Positions 1 to 24,390 of a stretch of 64,000 bases of DNA are shown here, one piece after another. A program made the translations under genes and the position numbers. How positions within the stretch are numbered: the stretch's first letter is position 1; every line of letters begins with the position of its first letter. Origin of the DNA: Cristatella mucedo (taxonomy: Eukaryota > Bryozoa > Phylactolaemata > Cristatellidae); contig WPIO01000029.1 of NCBI GenBank assembly GCA_009760855.2, positions 781,501 to 845,500 on the forward strand, in the 5' to 3' direction. The notes under the pieces are model-generated. The model did not search any database, was not told where the DNA came from, and was given only the letters and a program-made list of their open reading frames with translations.

Positions 1-331
1 CAGTTTCAACTCTAGAGAATCCGATTTAGAACTATCAGCATCGATGTGCCGCTCGAACGGTTTGGTTGTGGATGCAAAAGCGAGCACAAGCTTCAGCCAA
101 GACTGCTGGGCACTGGCAGCACATGCATTGCTCGACCATCCGGGCACTGTTGCTGCTTCGTTGACAACATCGCACTGCAGCCTGCAGGCGCATTTGCGAG
201 CTAGCTGGCTGCAAGCGCGCCCAGTTATTTCACACTCAAAGGCTAGTGCGTGCGTGTTGGCTAGTGCGTGCTAGTTAGCGAACAACACATGCTTGCGCAC
301 ATGCACACTCTTGCTAGGAGCTGAAGAATCC

Positions 332-514
332 GTAATGGCACACTAGGTAAGGCGGTTGCTTTCATGACCTCGGTCCCGAGGTCGTGGGTTCGATTCCTGT
401 GCGGTGGGCGATTGTTTATCGCCACTGCAAGCGGTGGTGATAGCCGTAAAGGCTCTTCTGTCGCTATACAAAAAGAGGCTGTTTAATCAGCTAGGATTTA
501 TTTATTTATTTAAG
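332..514 (+). repeat. tRNA-derived SINE, family A, copy 1
   Basis: A tRNA-like head has an A-box-like stretch near 336-352 and a B box GGTTCGATTCC at 387-397. It is followed by the family body (cgattgtttatcgccactgc, then gtgatagccgtaaaggctct) and the end gaggctgtttaatcagc. A TTTA-rich tail closes the copy at about 514. The same body recurs at 3955, 15902, 26994, 31010, 41100 and 50425, so this is a dispersed SINE and not a functional tRNA gene. Confidence 0.8.
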
Positions 515-3313
515 AATCACTCATGCATAGTTTACTGGGAACCCGCTCAAGACGGCTAGCTACTGCCTTCGGGCACCCGGTTGTGTGCGTGTATGGATGG
601 CCACATTGAAAACATGACGATTGAACTTCTGACCTTGTGACTGAGAAGACAGCGCACCACCTGAGGGCGTGCCTGTCGCAGGGAGAGGGCACGTTGGTCC
701 ATCTTTCTTTTTTTTATATCTCGTACAGGCCTGCATGCGGTCGAGTTTGTGTGTGCATCCTCGGACTCAGCAGTCCATCGAATGCCTAGCAAGCAAGCAC
801 GAGTTTCGGAAAGCGCACATTGAAGTAAAACCCGGTTTGCATTGTGTGTGTGTCGGCATCAGCATGTCGTAGCTATGAATCTGTCAATAGTGGCATTTGT
901 TTATGGCTTGGTGCAGCAGCGTACCCGTGTGCAAGCTGACTACCGAGCTGCTACTGGCTCTTATCCCAGTTCCCCGAAACATTTCTAGAAAGGGGTTATA
1001 TTCCAAGCTTCTAAGTAGTGGCAACAACAGCAAAGGAAGGCTGTTGATAACAGCGGTGACCTTGGCGTGTGCGAACGCTTGCATGGGGCCTTTCTCCGTG
1101 ACACTGTTTTACTCAAGCTGCCGTGGGCTGTGCTAGATTTGCTCGGCAGGTGTAAGTGGTGGGGCAATGACTGCCTGGGATTGATGCCAGCTGCTCCCAG
1201 TCTCGTGGTGCTGCAGCAGAGGCCTTGTGCTTATGTGCTTGTGTAGCATGCACGGCAGAAGCTGATCTGCCTCGATGAGCAATGGAGGGCATGTTGTAAA
1301 ATGAAATAAAAAAAAAAGCATTTTCACACCCCCAATGAGAACTAATTTTTTTGGGAACTTCACATAGCCCAGAAAAAAAGCATACAAGTGTAATTTTGGT
1401 TTGTGATAATAACATACTCAATTGCAGTAAGTGTAAGCACGCAAAGGATAATTCGCGTGGATTAAACATATGCCGTGTTTGACGGGTTCACCGTTTAGTA
1501 AGACTCGCACACTCACGCACACAACACTATGCTAGCAGCCAGATGCACCTAGCGCTTGCACGTTTTACTGGCTAGCGAGCGCTCTCGCACCCAACCGCTC
1601 GTAGAACGCTTACATTCTGAAGACTTTTAAGCTTGCCACTTGTATGCGCACAGATGGGTCCGGGGCAGGGTGCGCTGCCCTACAGCCTGTTCATTTAATG
1701 TCTGCCAGCGGCTGTCTGATGGTCAAGCATTAGTTCAGGCCAATGTCCCATTGTCGGCTGGAAGAGCACTTGCACTGGCACTGCTCGTTGCCAACTAGTC
1801 TGCCCGATGCATTGCCGACGCTCTGTTCAACGGTCTCGTGAGCGGGCACTAGCAAAGCATACTGGGTCGTCGTTTTTCGCCCAACCACCGGTTTCTTACG
1901 TGTCATTCTCGTCATTACGTGATCGTCGGTTAGTATCCTGCATACAATATCTTGGCAATGCTGTGACATGATTAACCGTGAATGCTCTGTGATGCTCTGG
2001 TGTGGCTCTGGGATCCCAATCTCTCACCCTCTATTAGCAACGTCGTCTTGTTTGGACCTACCCACACTGAAGCTCCAACTTGCTTTGTGCATGCTGTCAG
2101 ATTTTTCCTTGGAGCTCCCCCCCCCCGAAGCTATAGGCTGAGCTCGTCTTTATTAGGCATAGGATACAAGTGCCAAGCTTTGGCCTATTGCTGTGTACAA
2201 TTTTGCTTGGATGGGGAAATCACTCAAGCAATCTTAGATGGGCTAATCACCGATCCTCGGCGTTCCTCCAGTGAGGGAAGATTTACCGAGACAGCTCAGT
2301 GAGCTTTATCAAAAATGAAAATATAAATAGAGAGAGAAAGCATCGGTGAGGTGCACAAAGAGAAAGGGGTAGAGGGAGCACACGAGAAGAGAGGCAGAGA
2401 CAGACAGACAGAAAGAGACAGAGACCGAGATAGACAGGGAGGATTTATTTACTCGCAGAACTTTTCCAATCTTTTTTTGGTCTTGCTCGTTTTTCTTTTC
2501 TTTTTTCTTCTTCTCTGAGACTAATGGCATACAGGGGACGCTAACTGAAATGCACAAAATGCACTGAGCAAAGTTTTGGTTACTGGCAAATTTAGGGAGC
2601 ACAACGATACTGGTAAGATCCTTACGTTGTCATAGCCCCAAGCCGTCCTACAAGAGCTGCGCATGGATCGACTACCTCCTCAGCAGGTTACTAGGTTTCA
2701 TGATATTTGTGAAATTAGTAGGCAACAGTGGTGATTTAACTATGTCCAGAGTACCTGTAAAGCTCGAGGTGTGCATTCCATGCAAACGCGATGGTTGCCT
2801 CTTGTTACCGAGAGCCAATTAAGCCGCTAGTAGCTCAGCATCATATTTTTCCGAAAAGCAGCAGCAGCATCCCGGTGCTTCGCACGAATGAACAATTAAT
2901 GCACTTTTCAAAGAATGCAATCGCAAAGCCTGCACTTTTCAAAGAATGCAATCTGCCTTGCAAAGCCTCGGCTTCACATGTAGGGCCCACTTTCTCACCG
3001 TGTCGTATCCGAAAGGTGAGTGCCCAAAGGGGGCAGTCTCTAGAGCTGCCGTCTGTTGATGCCCACTCGACGATAGCAGCGCTGAGCGATTGGACTCTGA
3101 GAGCAGCTGCTTAAGCAAGAGCCACTCTCTGCGCAGTAGGTTCGCTGCCCCTATTCACAGTAGGAGGATCGAATCATTTGAGCTGACCAGTGGCAGCGGA
3201 TGGCCATACCTTTGTGCCGCGAACCGTACGCACGTGAATGCCTGGCGAAGCAGTGGCGGATGCCACGCTGGAAAGTAATCGCGTGCACCGTTGCAAATTC
3301 GGTGCCGTTTCAG
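515..3313. other. non-coding interval, probably GALNT intron
   Basis: No exon-like reading frame with splice sites and recognisable protein similarity was found here. It contains a purine-rich stretch at about 2320-2440 and scattered short A/T runs. Since the first visible GALNT exon begins in mid-protein, this is most likely intron of that gene. The open frames present are short and unsupported. Confidence 0.5.
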
Positions 3314-6300
3314 AGCACCTCAAAACTCAATTGGACGAGTATCTTGCTAAGCTGGGAAAGGTGCGAGTGGTGCGTACTCCGAAGAGAGAAGGACTCATCC
3401 GTGCCCGGTTGCTCGGCGCCTCCAAGGCTGTGGGCGCAGTCCTCACCTTTCTCGACTCGCACTGCGAATGTGCACAAGGTGAGTATTCGCTTGTCAGCGG
3501 GTCGTTTTTAGCACGCGGGTGCGATCTCCACATCTGTGCTGCCTGGTTTTCGATTTCCTACATTGATTTTCTGAAGTTGTCCTAAGCAGCTTTGGACTAC
3601 AGTAATCTACTGTGGTTTTATCGTGTACGACGCCGTGCATTTCCGGGAAATAGTTCTTGCAGTATTCATCGAGCGGTGCTGTCACGGACACAGCTTTTCA
3701 AGGGTCTCCCAACTGGGCATGCATCGGTGGCTTTTCTCCCGGAAGTGCAGGCACTTCTGAGTGCCTGCGCAGGTAGCCGGTTTGTCGGACAGCGTTTGTG
3801 GTACTTGTCGTTTTTCTGAGACTATCACCGGCCGATATTGTTTGCCATTGTTTGCCTATTGTTCGTCGTGCCTACATTGGCCACACGAAAAATTCGAGGG
3901 AGGGTTTGGCACCTGTACCTTGCGATAGATGCCATCATTTGCTTGCTGCGCTCTGTGGTTTTAGCCCAGCGGCAAGGTGATAGCTCTTCGTTAGCCAGAA
4001 CATGGATTCGAGTCCTGTGGCAGGCAATCCTTTATTGCCCACTGAAAGCTAGGTGACGCTATTCCACTGCTGTATAACTGAGGCTGTTTGATTGGCTAAT
4101 GGTTGCTTTACTTAAATGCTGGCTGGCAGCTCGGCTATATGTGATGACGTGATCCGCATTTACGGATCGGCTTCTAATTGCATATCAATGCTGCCCCCGT
4201 GTGGCAGCTCAACTTTGGCACAGGCAATGCATAGTTCTCGAGTGGGTATGCGAGTCTGTCAGCTGTACGGTGGTTCGTACTTGCGATCTGCGTCTACCAG
4301 CGATCTTGCAATCATCCTCAAGCATGCTCGATCGTGTGGCAGTAGAAAATAACTCACGTGTCAGTGCTGATCTGAGTATTTAGGCATGCTTTCTCGAGAT
4401 AGGCTCCTTTTCCTATATTGTGAGTTCAACACTTTCTTCTCGTGAGGTGGGGAGTGCTCAATGGTGATGATATAATTCATTTGTATTCATTTGTATGAGG
4501 ATGATGATGATGAGGGTTTTTGAAGAGCAATGCAGTACTTCGGATGTGTTAGTGGCGGCATCCTGTGTGATGGCTGCATGCACTGTCAATTGCTGCAGGC
4601 TGGCTCGAGCCACTCCTGGAGGAGATTCACAAGAATAGGAGCAACGTGGTGACGCCGGTGATCGACGTCATCGACGACGAAACGCTCAAGTTCATGTACA
4701 GCAGCGCCAAAGCAACGAGCGTGGGTGGCTTCGACTGGAGCTTGACCTTCAACTGGCATGCGATACCAAAGCACGAGCTGGAGAGAAGAGGACACAATGA
4801 CGTTTCGCCCCTGTGGTCAGTCGCTGCTCAGCTGTTGCGAAGCCTCCTCGCCAGGCAGCCCTTCGTATTCTTGCTCGTTCGTTGATTCGTCAGATGATTA
4901 TCTCCACTTGACCCGTGGAGCACGTCGTTCCTTCCTTGGCAGAAGGACGAGAGTGCTGAGCGGCTGTTTACTAATCCTTATTCGCAGCATTTGCTCTCTC
5001 GATCTCCACACCGACATTGCCTCACTCTTACCATTTTCCGCGATCTATTCCCTGCCTGCTTCATTCTGTAATGGCAAATGGCCATGCATATTGATAAGCT
5101 TTGCCGATGCCGTGTTCGTGCACCCAACTTTCATGGCAAGCATCGAAAGCACCGTTGGCCATCTTCTTGACTCAGTTTGGCTCCCAAAGCCGTTCTCTGA
5201 CCGAAATATTGGCGCGAAAGCAGATGTAACGGAGGTGTAAAGCAGCCTTGGAAGGAAGGTGCGCTCTCTGACGCAGCAGTTGTGCAATACACATGATTTG
5301 AGATCAACATCTTATAGTATGGTGGAAGCAGCCTGTGATGCCACTGGTCATTCAACCATTTGCCTGTGTGGTCTTCCATTTTTAGCCGCCGATTTTGCAT
5401 TTAGCTGTATTTGTTTATTGTTGAGCTCACCCTATCACTGAAAGACTAACACTTTTGTGCCCATATTATACCACTCGCTGCATACTGTCATTGCCTTAAG
5501 ATAGTTTGATGTTATCTTATGCGCACGATAATTTTGGTTAGGCGTGTACTGTTTTTATTAAGCTAGCTGGCCTTCCAAACTCTGCTTGTGGACCCCTGCC
5601 GCCCATTCTCGACCCATTTTCGACGGTGCTGAGGGAGACCTGCTGAGACAAAAAGAATGGCACGGCTTTCCTCCCAGCTTGGGGGGGGGCTTGCGATCGT
5701 GTATTGTCACCTCACCGTCGTATGTGGCTCACTCGTCACCTCGTTTTCGGAGCGAAGCTGCTGCAGTGGCAGCTATGTCGATGATATCGCAGCTCAGCCT
5801 GGCAGCCAGCTGAATCCTCACCTGCAATCCTAATCGCCTAATCGCCTAATCGCCGGAGCTGCATGCCCCTCGAATTTTTTTTTTCGTGGCAGTCTCCCCT
5901 TAGTTCGACTCCCCTTCACCGATATCGAAGGTGGTGTTCGAAGCTGACCGAGGTGGAAAAAACCTCGACCTTGCAGGTCGCCGACGATGGCCGGCGGGCT
6001 TTTCTCCATCAGCAGAGAGTACTTCGAGTACCTGGGCACGTACGATGCGGGCATGGACATATGGGGCGGCGAGAATCTGGAGCTGTCCTTCCGAGTGTGG
6101 ATGTGCGGCGGCACCCTGCTCATCATACCGTGCTCTCACGTGGGGCACATCTTCAGAAAGCGCAGCCCCTATTCGTGGAAAAACGGCGAGAATGTGCTCA
6201 AGAAGAACTCCGTTCGGCTGGCGGAAGTGTGGATGGACGAATACAAGACGTACTTCTACGAGAGGATCAACCACGACCTCGTAAGCTAGCGCTTGCTCAC

Positions 6301-8982
6301 GCATCCGCACCAGCCAAGCTTCAGTGCAGCTGCTGCTGGCGGGCGCCTTCTTCGAGCTGAGCTCTCCAACTTTCGGTTTCCTGCGGCTCGAGTTTCTGTT
6401 CCACGTTTCCAGTTTCTGGCATGGCATTTCTACTCCGGTTGCCAAACGATCCTCCCACATGCTAGTCGAGACGACTCACTACATTTTCGGTCAACTGCCC
6501 TCATCGTAGGAAGTAGGAAGCGTACCTACTGCAGCTAGTGCCCAGATTTATTCTTTAACTCAAGCTACAGCAAGGAAATTACGGACACAAAAGAAGTGCA
6601 TGTTCAATTTTACATCCTGCTAACCAAACGAATGCGTTCTCCCTCTCGTATTATATCTCGCGTTGCTTGATGAGAGCGAGGAAACGCGACGGAATCGCTT
6701 CGACGGGTGCTAGATGCGGTCGATCTTTCGTGGAGGGCTTTGGTAGCTAATTAATTAAAATCAATCAACATCTGATGAAGATCGGTATGCTCCTCTGACT
6801 TTATTAAGAATGATTATCTGTCGCGACCAGGGTCTTGTACTCATTAAGCGGGCCCACACAGCTCGACGGCTTAGCGTCAGCTTTCAAAGCAGAGCCAGTG
6901 CTTCCACTGCCTCGTAGTAGAGCTCTCCGATGGTGTCTCTGAGTTAGGGTCAAGAAATGGGGAAATCATTGTGTAAGTAATGCTGGTTACTGTGCTCATG
7001 ATTTTAATTAGCTGGCAGGACTTGTAATGACGATTTATACGTGCTTAGAAATGAAATGCCACGCCATTTCCAGTTTCTGTTCCACGTGTCCCAGTGCGTG
7101 TCTTGCTCGCGTGTGAAGAGGAAGAATAGCTAGTGGGCAGTCTCAAATACTCTCCTCTCTCTCTCCTGGCCTGCAGGTCGCTTTCGCCACCTATCCGACA
7201 TCCTTGCCTGTCCATCGTGCTCTCGCACCACCCGCTGCTTGGCTTCCAGTCGTCTCGCTGTTCCTCGCACTAAATTGAAATCATTTGGCGATCGGGCCTT
7301 CAGCTCGTATGCAACGAAAGTCAGGAAATCGCTTCCGGCTACTGGCACTACCTGCATTGACTTTGCTTCGTTGAAGTCGTCAGTAAAGAAAGGCGCATCT
7401 GCTCAGCTCAGCTTTCCCTGAGCATGTGTGAATCTGCCCCCTTTGTTCCTGTGTGGTTTGTATGCTCAGACCTATGCCTGACTCAGTGCATTTTTCGTAA
7501 GCAGGGGCCTACTAACCAGTGGTCCTTAGTGGCTTCTGGTGTTTTTACATGCTTGTCTAGGTATGATACTTGTGTGCCTGTGCATGCTTCTCTAAGCATG
7601 CTACCTTGCTTGTCATCAGCTCTTGCTGCTCTTGTAGTGAGTTGTAAAGCGACTGGATAGCGAGACAGTTCTCTTCGGCCCCAAAATAAAATCTTGTTAT
7701 TATTTATTGATCGGTCACCCTTCTGAGGAAAGGCTTGGCAAGGTAGTTTGATCATATCACTGTGACTAAAGTAAGCATTTACTCTTCTCAGCTATTCGTG
7801 CAGTGGCATTGTACCCTCTGTACACCTTCCGATCTCACCCCTTGCTTATTTATTACACAGTTCTCTGAGTACACAAGCCACGCTCCCATTGAAGCCGGGT
7901 GGCAGTTTCCATGGAGGGTGCAAGGGCTGGCTGAGGCAAGTGCTGGCTTCAGCCTCCTTCTCCTTAGTTAAGTTCAGCGATCAGAGTTGTATGCTTGGCA
8001 GCAGTATTGCTTGCTTAGACTCGGCTATTCTAGCTAGCACAGGAGGCAATGTGACTTCACCTCCCCCACTGCATTCCAAGGTGAAGGAAGCCCGTTTGTC
8101 CTCGTGCAGGGTAATTATGGCGACATATCGGAACGCAAAGCACTACGACAACGGCTCAATTGCAAGAGCTTCGACTGGTATATGAAGAATATTTTTCCGG
8201 ACCTTTTCGTGCCCGGCGACGCCGTTGCTTCAGGCGAAGTGAGTCGTCAATGCGATAGAGCAACACAACTTTATTTGACAATAGCATGCAGGGCAGAAAG
8301 CACGCACGGGAGTGACGTCGTTGTAGGTACGAAACAAGGCCAGGCCCACTTGTCTGGACAGCGCAGCGGAGGCCAAGTCAAGTAACAAGCCGGTGAAGAT
8401 GTGGCCGTGTCATAATCAAGGTGGCAACCAGGTAGGTAATGCACAAACACCGAATATCTTCTACGAGCTCCTCACCCGAAATGCTGCGCATTTCTACAAA
8501 GAAAGCTTTTGCGTTGCTTCTGCAACCTCCGCGCGCCCGCTTGTTGCTTGCATTCTCCAGATGAGAGCCGTGCGTCTTCGTTGTTCCCTAGTATTGGATG
8601 CTGAGCAAAAGCGGGGAGATTAGGCGAGACGAGATGTGCATGGACTGGGTTGGCCAAGGTGAAGTCAATATGTACAGCTGTCACGGCATGGGTGGCAACC
8701 AGGAGTGGCGCTACACGGAGGTAACTAAGCACTGCCACAAACACACTCCGGCAAATTGCCTCCACCACCTCCCCTGCCGATCCCCCCCCCCCCTGTGTTG
8801 GCTCTCAATGTGAGGCCACACGAAGTGTGAGGCACCTTTTTCTTCTCTTGTAGGATAATCACCTGCAGCACTTGGTGCATCTCAAGTGCATGGCAACCTC
8901 GTCTGATGGACAGAGTCTACTCGTGCAACCGTGCAACCCGAATGATGACCATCAAGTGTGGTACTGGAAGAGAAAGCAATGA
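3314..8982 (+). CDS. GALNT: polypeptide N-acetylgalactosaminyltransferase, 3' seven exons
   Basis: This enzyme transfers GalNAc from UDP-GalNAc to Ser/Thr and starts mucin-type O-glycosylation in the Golgi lumen. Exons are 3314-3478, 4599-4815, 5977-6280, 8110-8238, 8327-8431, 8619-8720 and 8854-8982. All have GT-AG borders and matching phases, giving 382 codons to the TGA. Exon one carries [10 protein letters not shown] and the metal-binding DxH motif in FLDSHCE. The third has [33 protein letters not shown] and the [11 protein letters not shown] segment, the usual Gal/GalNAc-T motif region. The last four exons carry the linker and a ricin-B-type lectin domain, with [11 protein letters not shown] and [10 protein letters not shown] repeats and a final QVW. 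The transmembrane anchor and the N-terminal part of the catalytic domain are missing because they lie upstream of the window. The paralogue cannot be fixed. The introns carry a SINE and a LINE fragment. Confidence 0.96.
3955..4108 (+). repeat. SINE family A, copy 2 (diverged)
   Basis: The B-box-like GATTCGAGTCC is followed by the family body (ggcaatcctttattgccc) and the end gaggctgtttgattggctaa. It lies inside the first visible GALNT intron and is more diverged than copy 1. Confidence 0.65.
7140..7720 (+). repeat. L2/CR1-like LINE 3' fragment
   Basis: One frame at about 7239-7421 reads [18 protein letters not shown]. This matches the C-terminal segment of the LINE copies at 33.4 and 37.4 kb. 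The degenerate tail (ttgtaaagcgactggatagc ... ttattatttatt) follows at about 7640-7715. The copy is 5'-truncated and decayed, and lies in the GALNT intron before the lectin-domain exons. Confidence 0.65.
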
Positions 8983-9243
8983 TCCTGACAGCTTTTCGCC
9001 AAGGTCCTCGTGCTATTCCAGAAGTCATGAGGGTCAGAAGTCATGAGGGTCAGAGGTTTCTGGCTTTAATTTACTTACAGAGTTAACTACGTATGCAATG
9101 TGCAGCCTTGCTGCACATTGAGTAATCAAGTAATCAAGAGGCAGGCCGAGGCAGCTGCTGCAGTTGACATTCCCTGGGCGTTGCTCTGCACGACTTCGGC
9201 CCGAGCAGCTTATATGGACGTGTTTTGCTACGAGTACTTTTTA

Positions 9244-9249
9244 AATAAA
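9244..9249 (+). terminator. GALNT polyadenylation signal (candidate)
   Basis: An AATAAA lies 262 nt after the GALNT stop codon. It is the first canonical hexamer seen downstream on this strand. Confidence 0.5.
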
Positions 9250-10802
9250 ATTATCTACCGGGTGTGCGAGTACTTCCGTTGCATGCACAACCGGGCAACT
9301 GCGACTTCTAACCAGCAAGGAAACTGTAAGCAACTTGCCATGCGGCTTGCGCTGAAGCCGTGTGAACAGAAGCACACAAAAATAATGCAGTCAAACATTC
9401 AAAAAAAGAGAGAAAGAGAGGCAAAAGGCAGGACGACAAGTCTGGACCTTCAATAATATACAGCGACGTCCATTCCGTGAGCCATCAAGTCACCACCTCA
9501 GTGCTGTGATCAAGTGCACACACTGCGGCCAGCGACCTGAAAGAGTCAACGAGAAAACGCAAGACCGAGCGGAAGCAGCTGAGCAAATGGGTCTGCGCAC
9601 CCGGGTGCAAGCGAGTGTATTAGAGCGCAACCGCTGCAGCAGCAGCACCCGTTGTGCAAATTCCTAGTCGCTCGACTCCTTATTTAATGTTTGCTCACAC
9701 CGTCGTCAATAGCTGGATAACCGTGAAAGTGGCTCATACAGTTTTAAGGGCCAGGGAGGCGTTGGAGAGGAATAGTCGAGGCACCAGAATCACAAGACAC
9801 CGCATACGAGGCAGCAAAAAAAGGTGCCGAAAAATGCTGCGACGAAAGCATGCAGCCTGGATATGCACACAGAAGAGGACTCCACTGGGTGCTTGCTGAG
9901 GGCGGTCGGGGCGTTTTTAGCTCGTAGAGCAAGCACTGCGAGCGATGCAATCAGTAACAAGACCGAAGCCTCGAAGCTTCAATGCGACTAGACCTTTTTC
10001 ATACGGAAATATTTTTGCCGTGACCCGAGCTAGCTAGCTAGCAGCGACCGTTGGAAGCCGCTAGCAGTGCTAGCTACGCCGAGAGAACAGGACAAGGCAG
10101 TGACGGACAGTCACTCGGACGGCTCGCTCGAGCCAATTTAGACAGCAGCATCGTCGCAGTAATTGCATGCGTCACTCGCCGCAACCGCTCTTGCCGTTCC
10201 TATTTCAAGGCACACACGCGAGCTGAGCTCCCACAAACCGCTGAATCTTACGTGGTTTAAGGGACTCGGTGTGAGAGCCTCGGTGTGGATGCTGCGCCGC
10301 ACGAGCAGCCAGCAGCAGCCTGCCCTCGCAGTGGCTGCCGCACCAGCTTCAGGAAATGTAAAGCACTGATACTAAAAAGCGATCGAATTGGCTTGTAAAA
10401 TGCAGGAGCAACGCGACAGCAGAGCCGCCGTGTAAAGGCGGTCGGGTGTCATTTACGAGAAAAAGGTCAAAAGCTCTTTTGTCATACCTCCTATCCAACG
10501 TAAAAAGCGACCTATTTTGGGCTCGGTAAGCATATAAATAGCAGACGGTGTTTAGGCAGGTTCTTTTAGCCTCCTGCTTACCAGCCGTTTTGCAACTGCC
10601 CATACCATGACCGTTTACCACGGTGTTTGTGCCGACTGCTTCCGCCGCGATGTACTGACTGGGCTCATCTCTCAGCGCTTCTCTTTGCGACATCTCAGGA
10701 GTTCCCGTTATGCACGGTACAAAAGAGACAAAGCATTAGACGGATGCAGGCACATTAAGGCACAACAAATTCAATGCTGCACGACGAATTGCACCGAATG
10801 CA
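9250..10802. other. intergenic, GALNT to PRPF4B (tail to tail)
   Basis: No gene or clear repeat was recognised. A short TAGC-rich run lies at about 10029-10043. The two flanking genes converge here. Confidence 0.5.
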
Positions 10803-10808
10803 TTTATT
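10803..10808 (-). terminator. PRPF4B polyadenylation signal (candidate)
   Basis: TTTATT on the + strand is AATAAA on the coding strand. It lies 221 nt past the PRPF4B stop codon. Confidence 0.55.
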
Positions 10809-11028
10809 CTGTCAATACATGATTGCTAGAACAACAGCATCAAGAAACAATGCTTAGGAGTTGAGGAAAGCACGTGTATGAGTCAAGTATGGAACTCCTG
10901 CTGCGCTCATGCTAGTACATTATCAAATGCACCACCTTCGATATTGGGGGTCTTGATATGGCTCGCACACATAGTGTGGAATAGCAGTAACGTAATGAAT
11001 GATAACCAGTCCTCGAACGCCCGCAAAT

Positions 11029-24162
<13,134 letters not shown>

Positions 24163-24390
24163 TTTGTTGATAATATAGAACCACGCAGATTCTAAGGAAA
24201 ATACAAAACGCAGATATATCACACAATATGACAATATATTTAGAATATATTTTTTATAATAACTAAATCAGTGTTTAGCCAGCCAGAAGTTTAGGCAAGC
24301 TCCGGAGAATCACAGGGTCTTTTCCGGTGAGCCCGAGAACGAACGTAAACAACGACAGTGGTTACTCGGAAAGCATCGACGGTCTTCAGA
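24163..24390. promoter_or_regulatory. shared divergent promoter, PRPF4B / GABARAPL2
   Basis: Only 228 bp separate the two divergent ATG codons, so both promoters and 5' UTRs must lie here or inside the genes. The PRPF4B start sits in AAAATGGCGGA, close to the YY1 consensus, which often overlaps start codons of housekeeping genes. An ETS-like TTCCGG is at about 24318-24323. An A/T-rich core (atatattttttataataac) is at about 24245-24262. Assigning factors is inference; the head-to-head spacing is directly visible. Confidence 0.75.

Noticed and set aside
376-400. Possible functional tRNA gene (perfect B box).
   Set aside because: The rest does not fold into a tRNA cloverleaf by eye, and the same unit with the same downstream body recurs seven times, as expected for a SINE.
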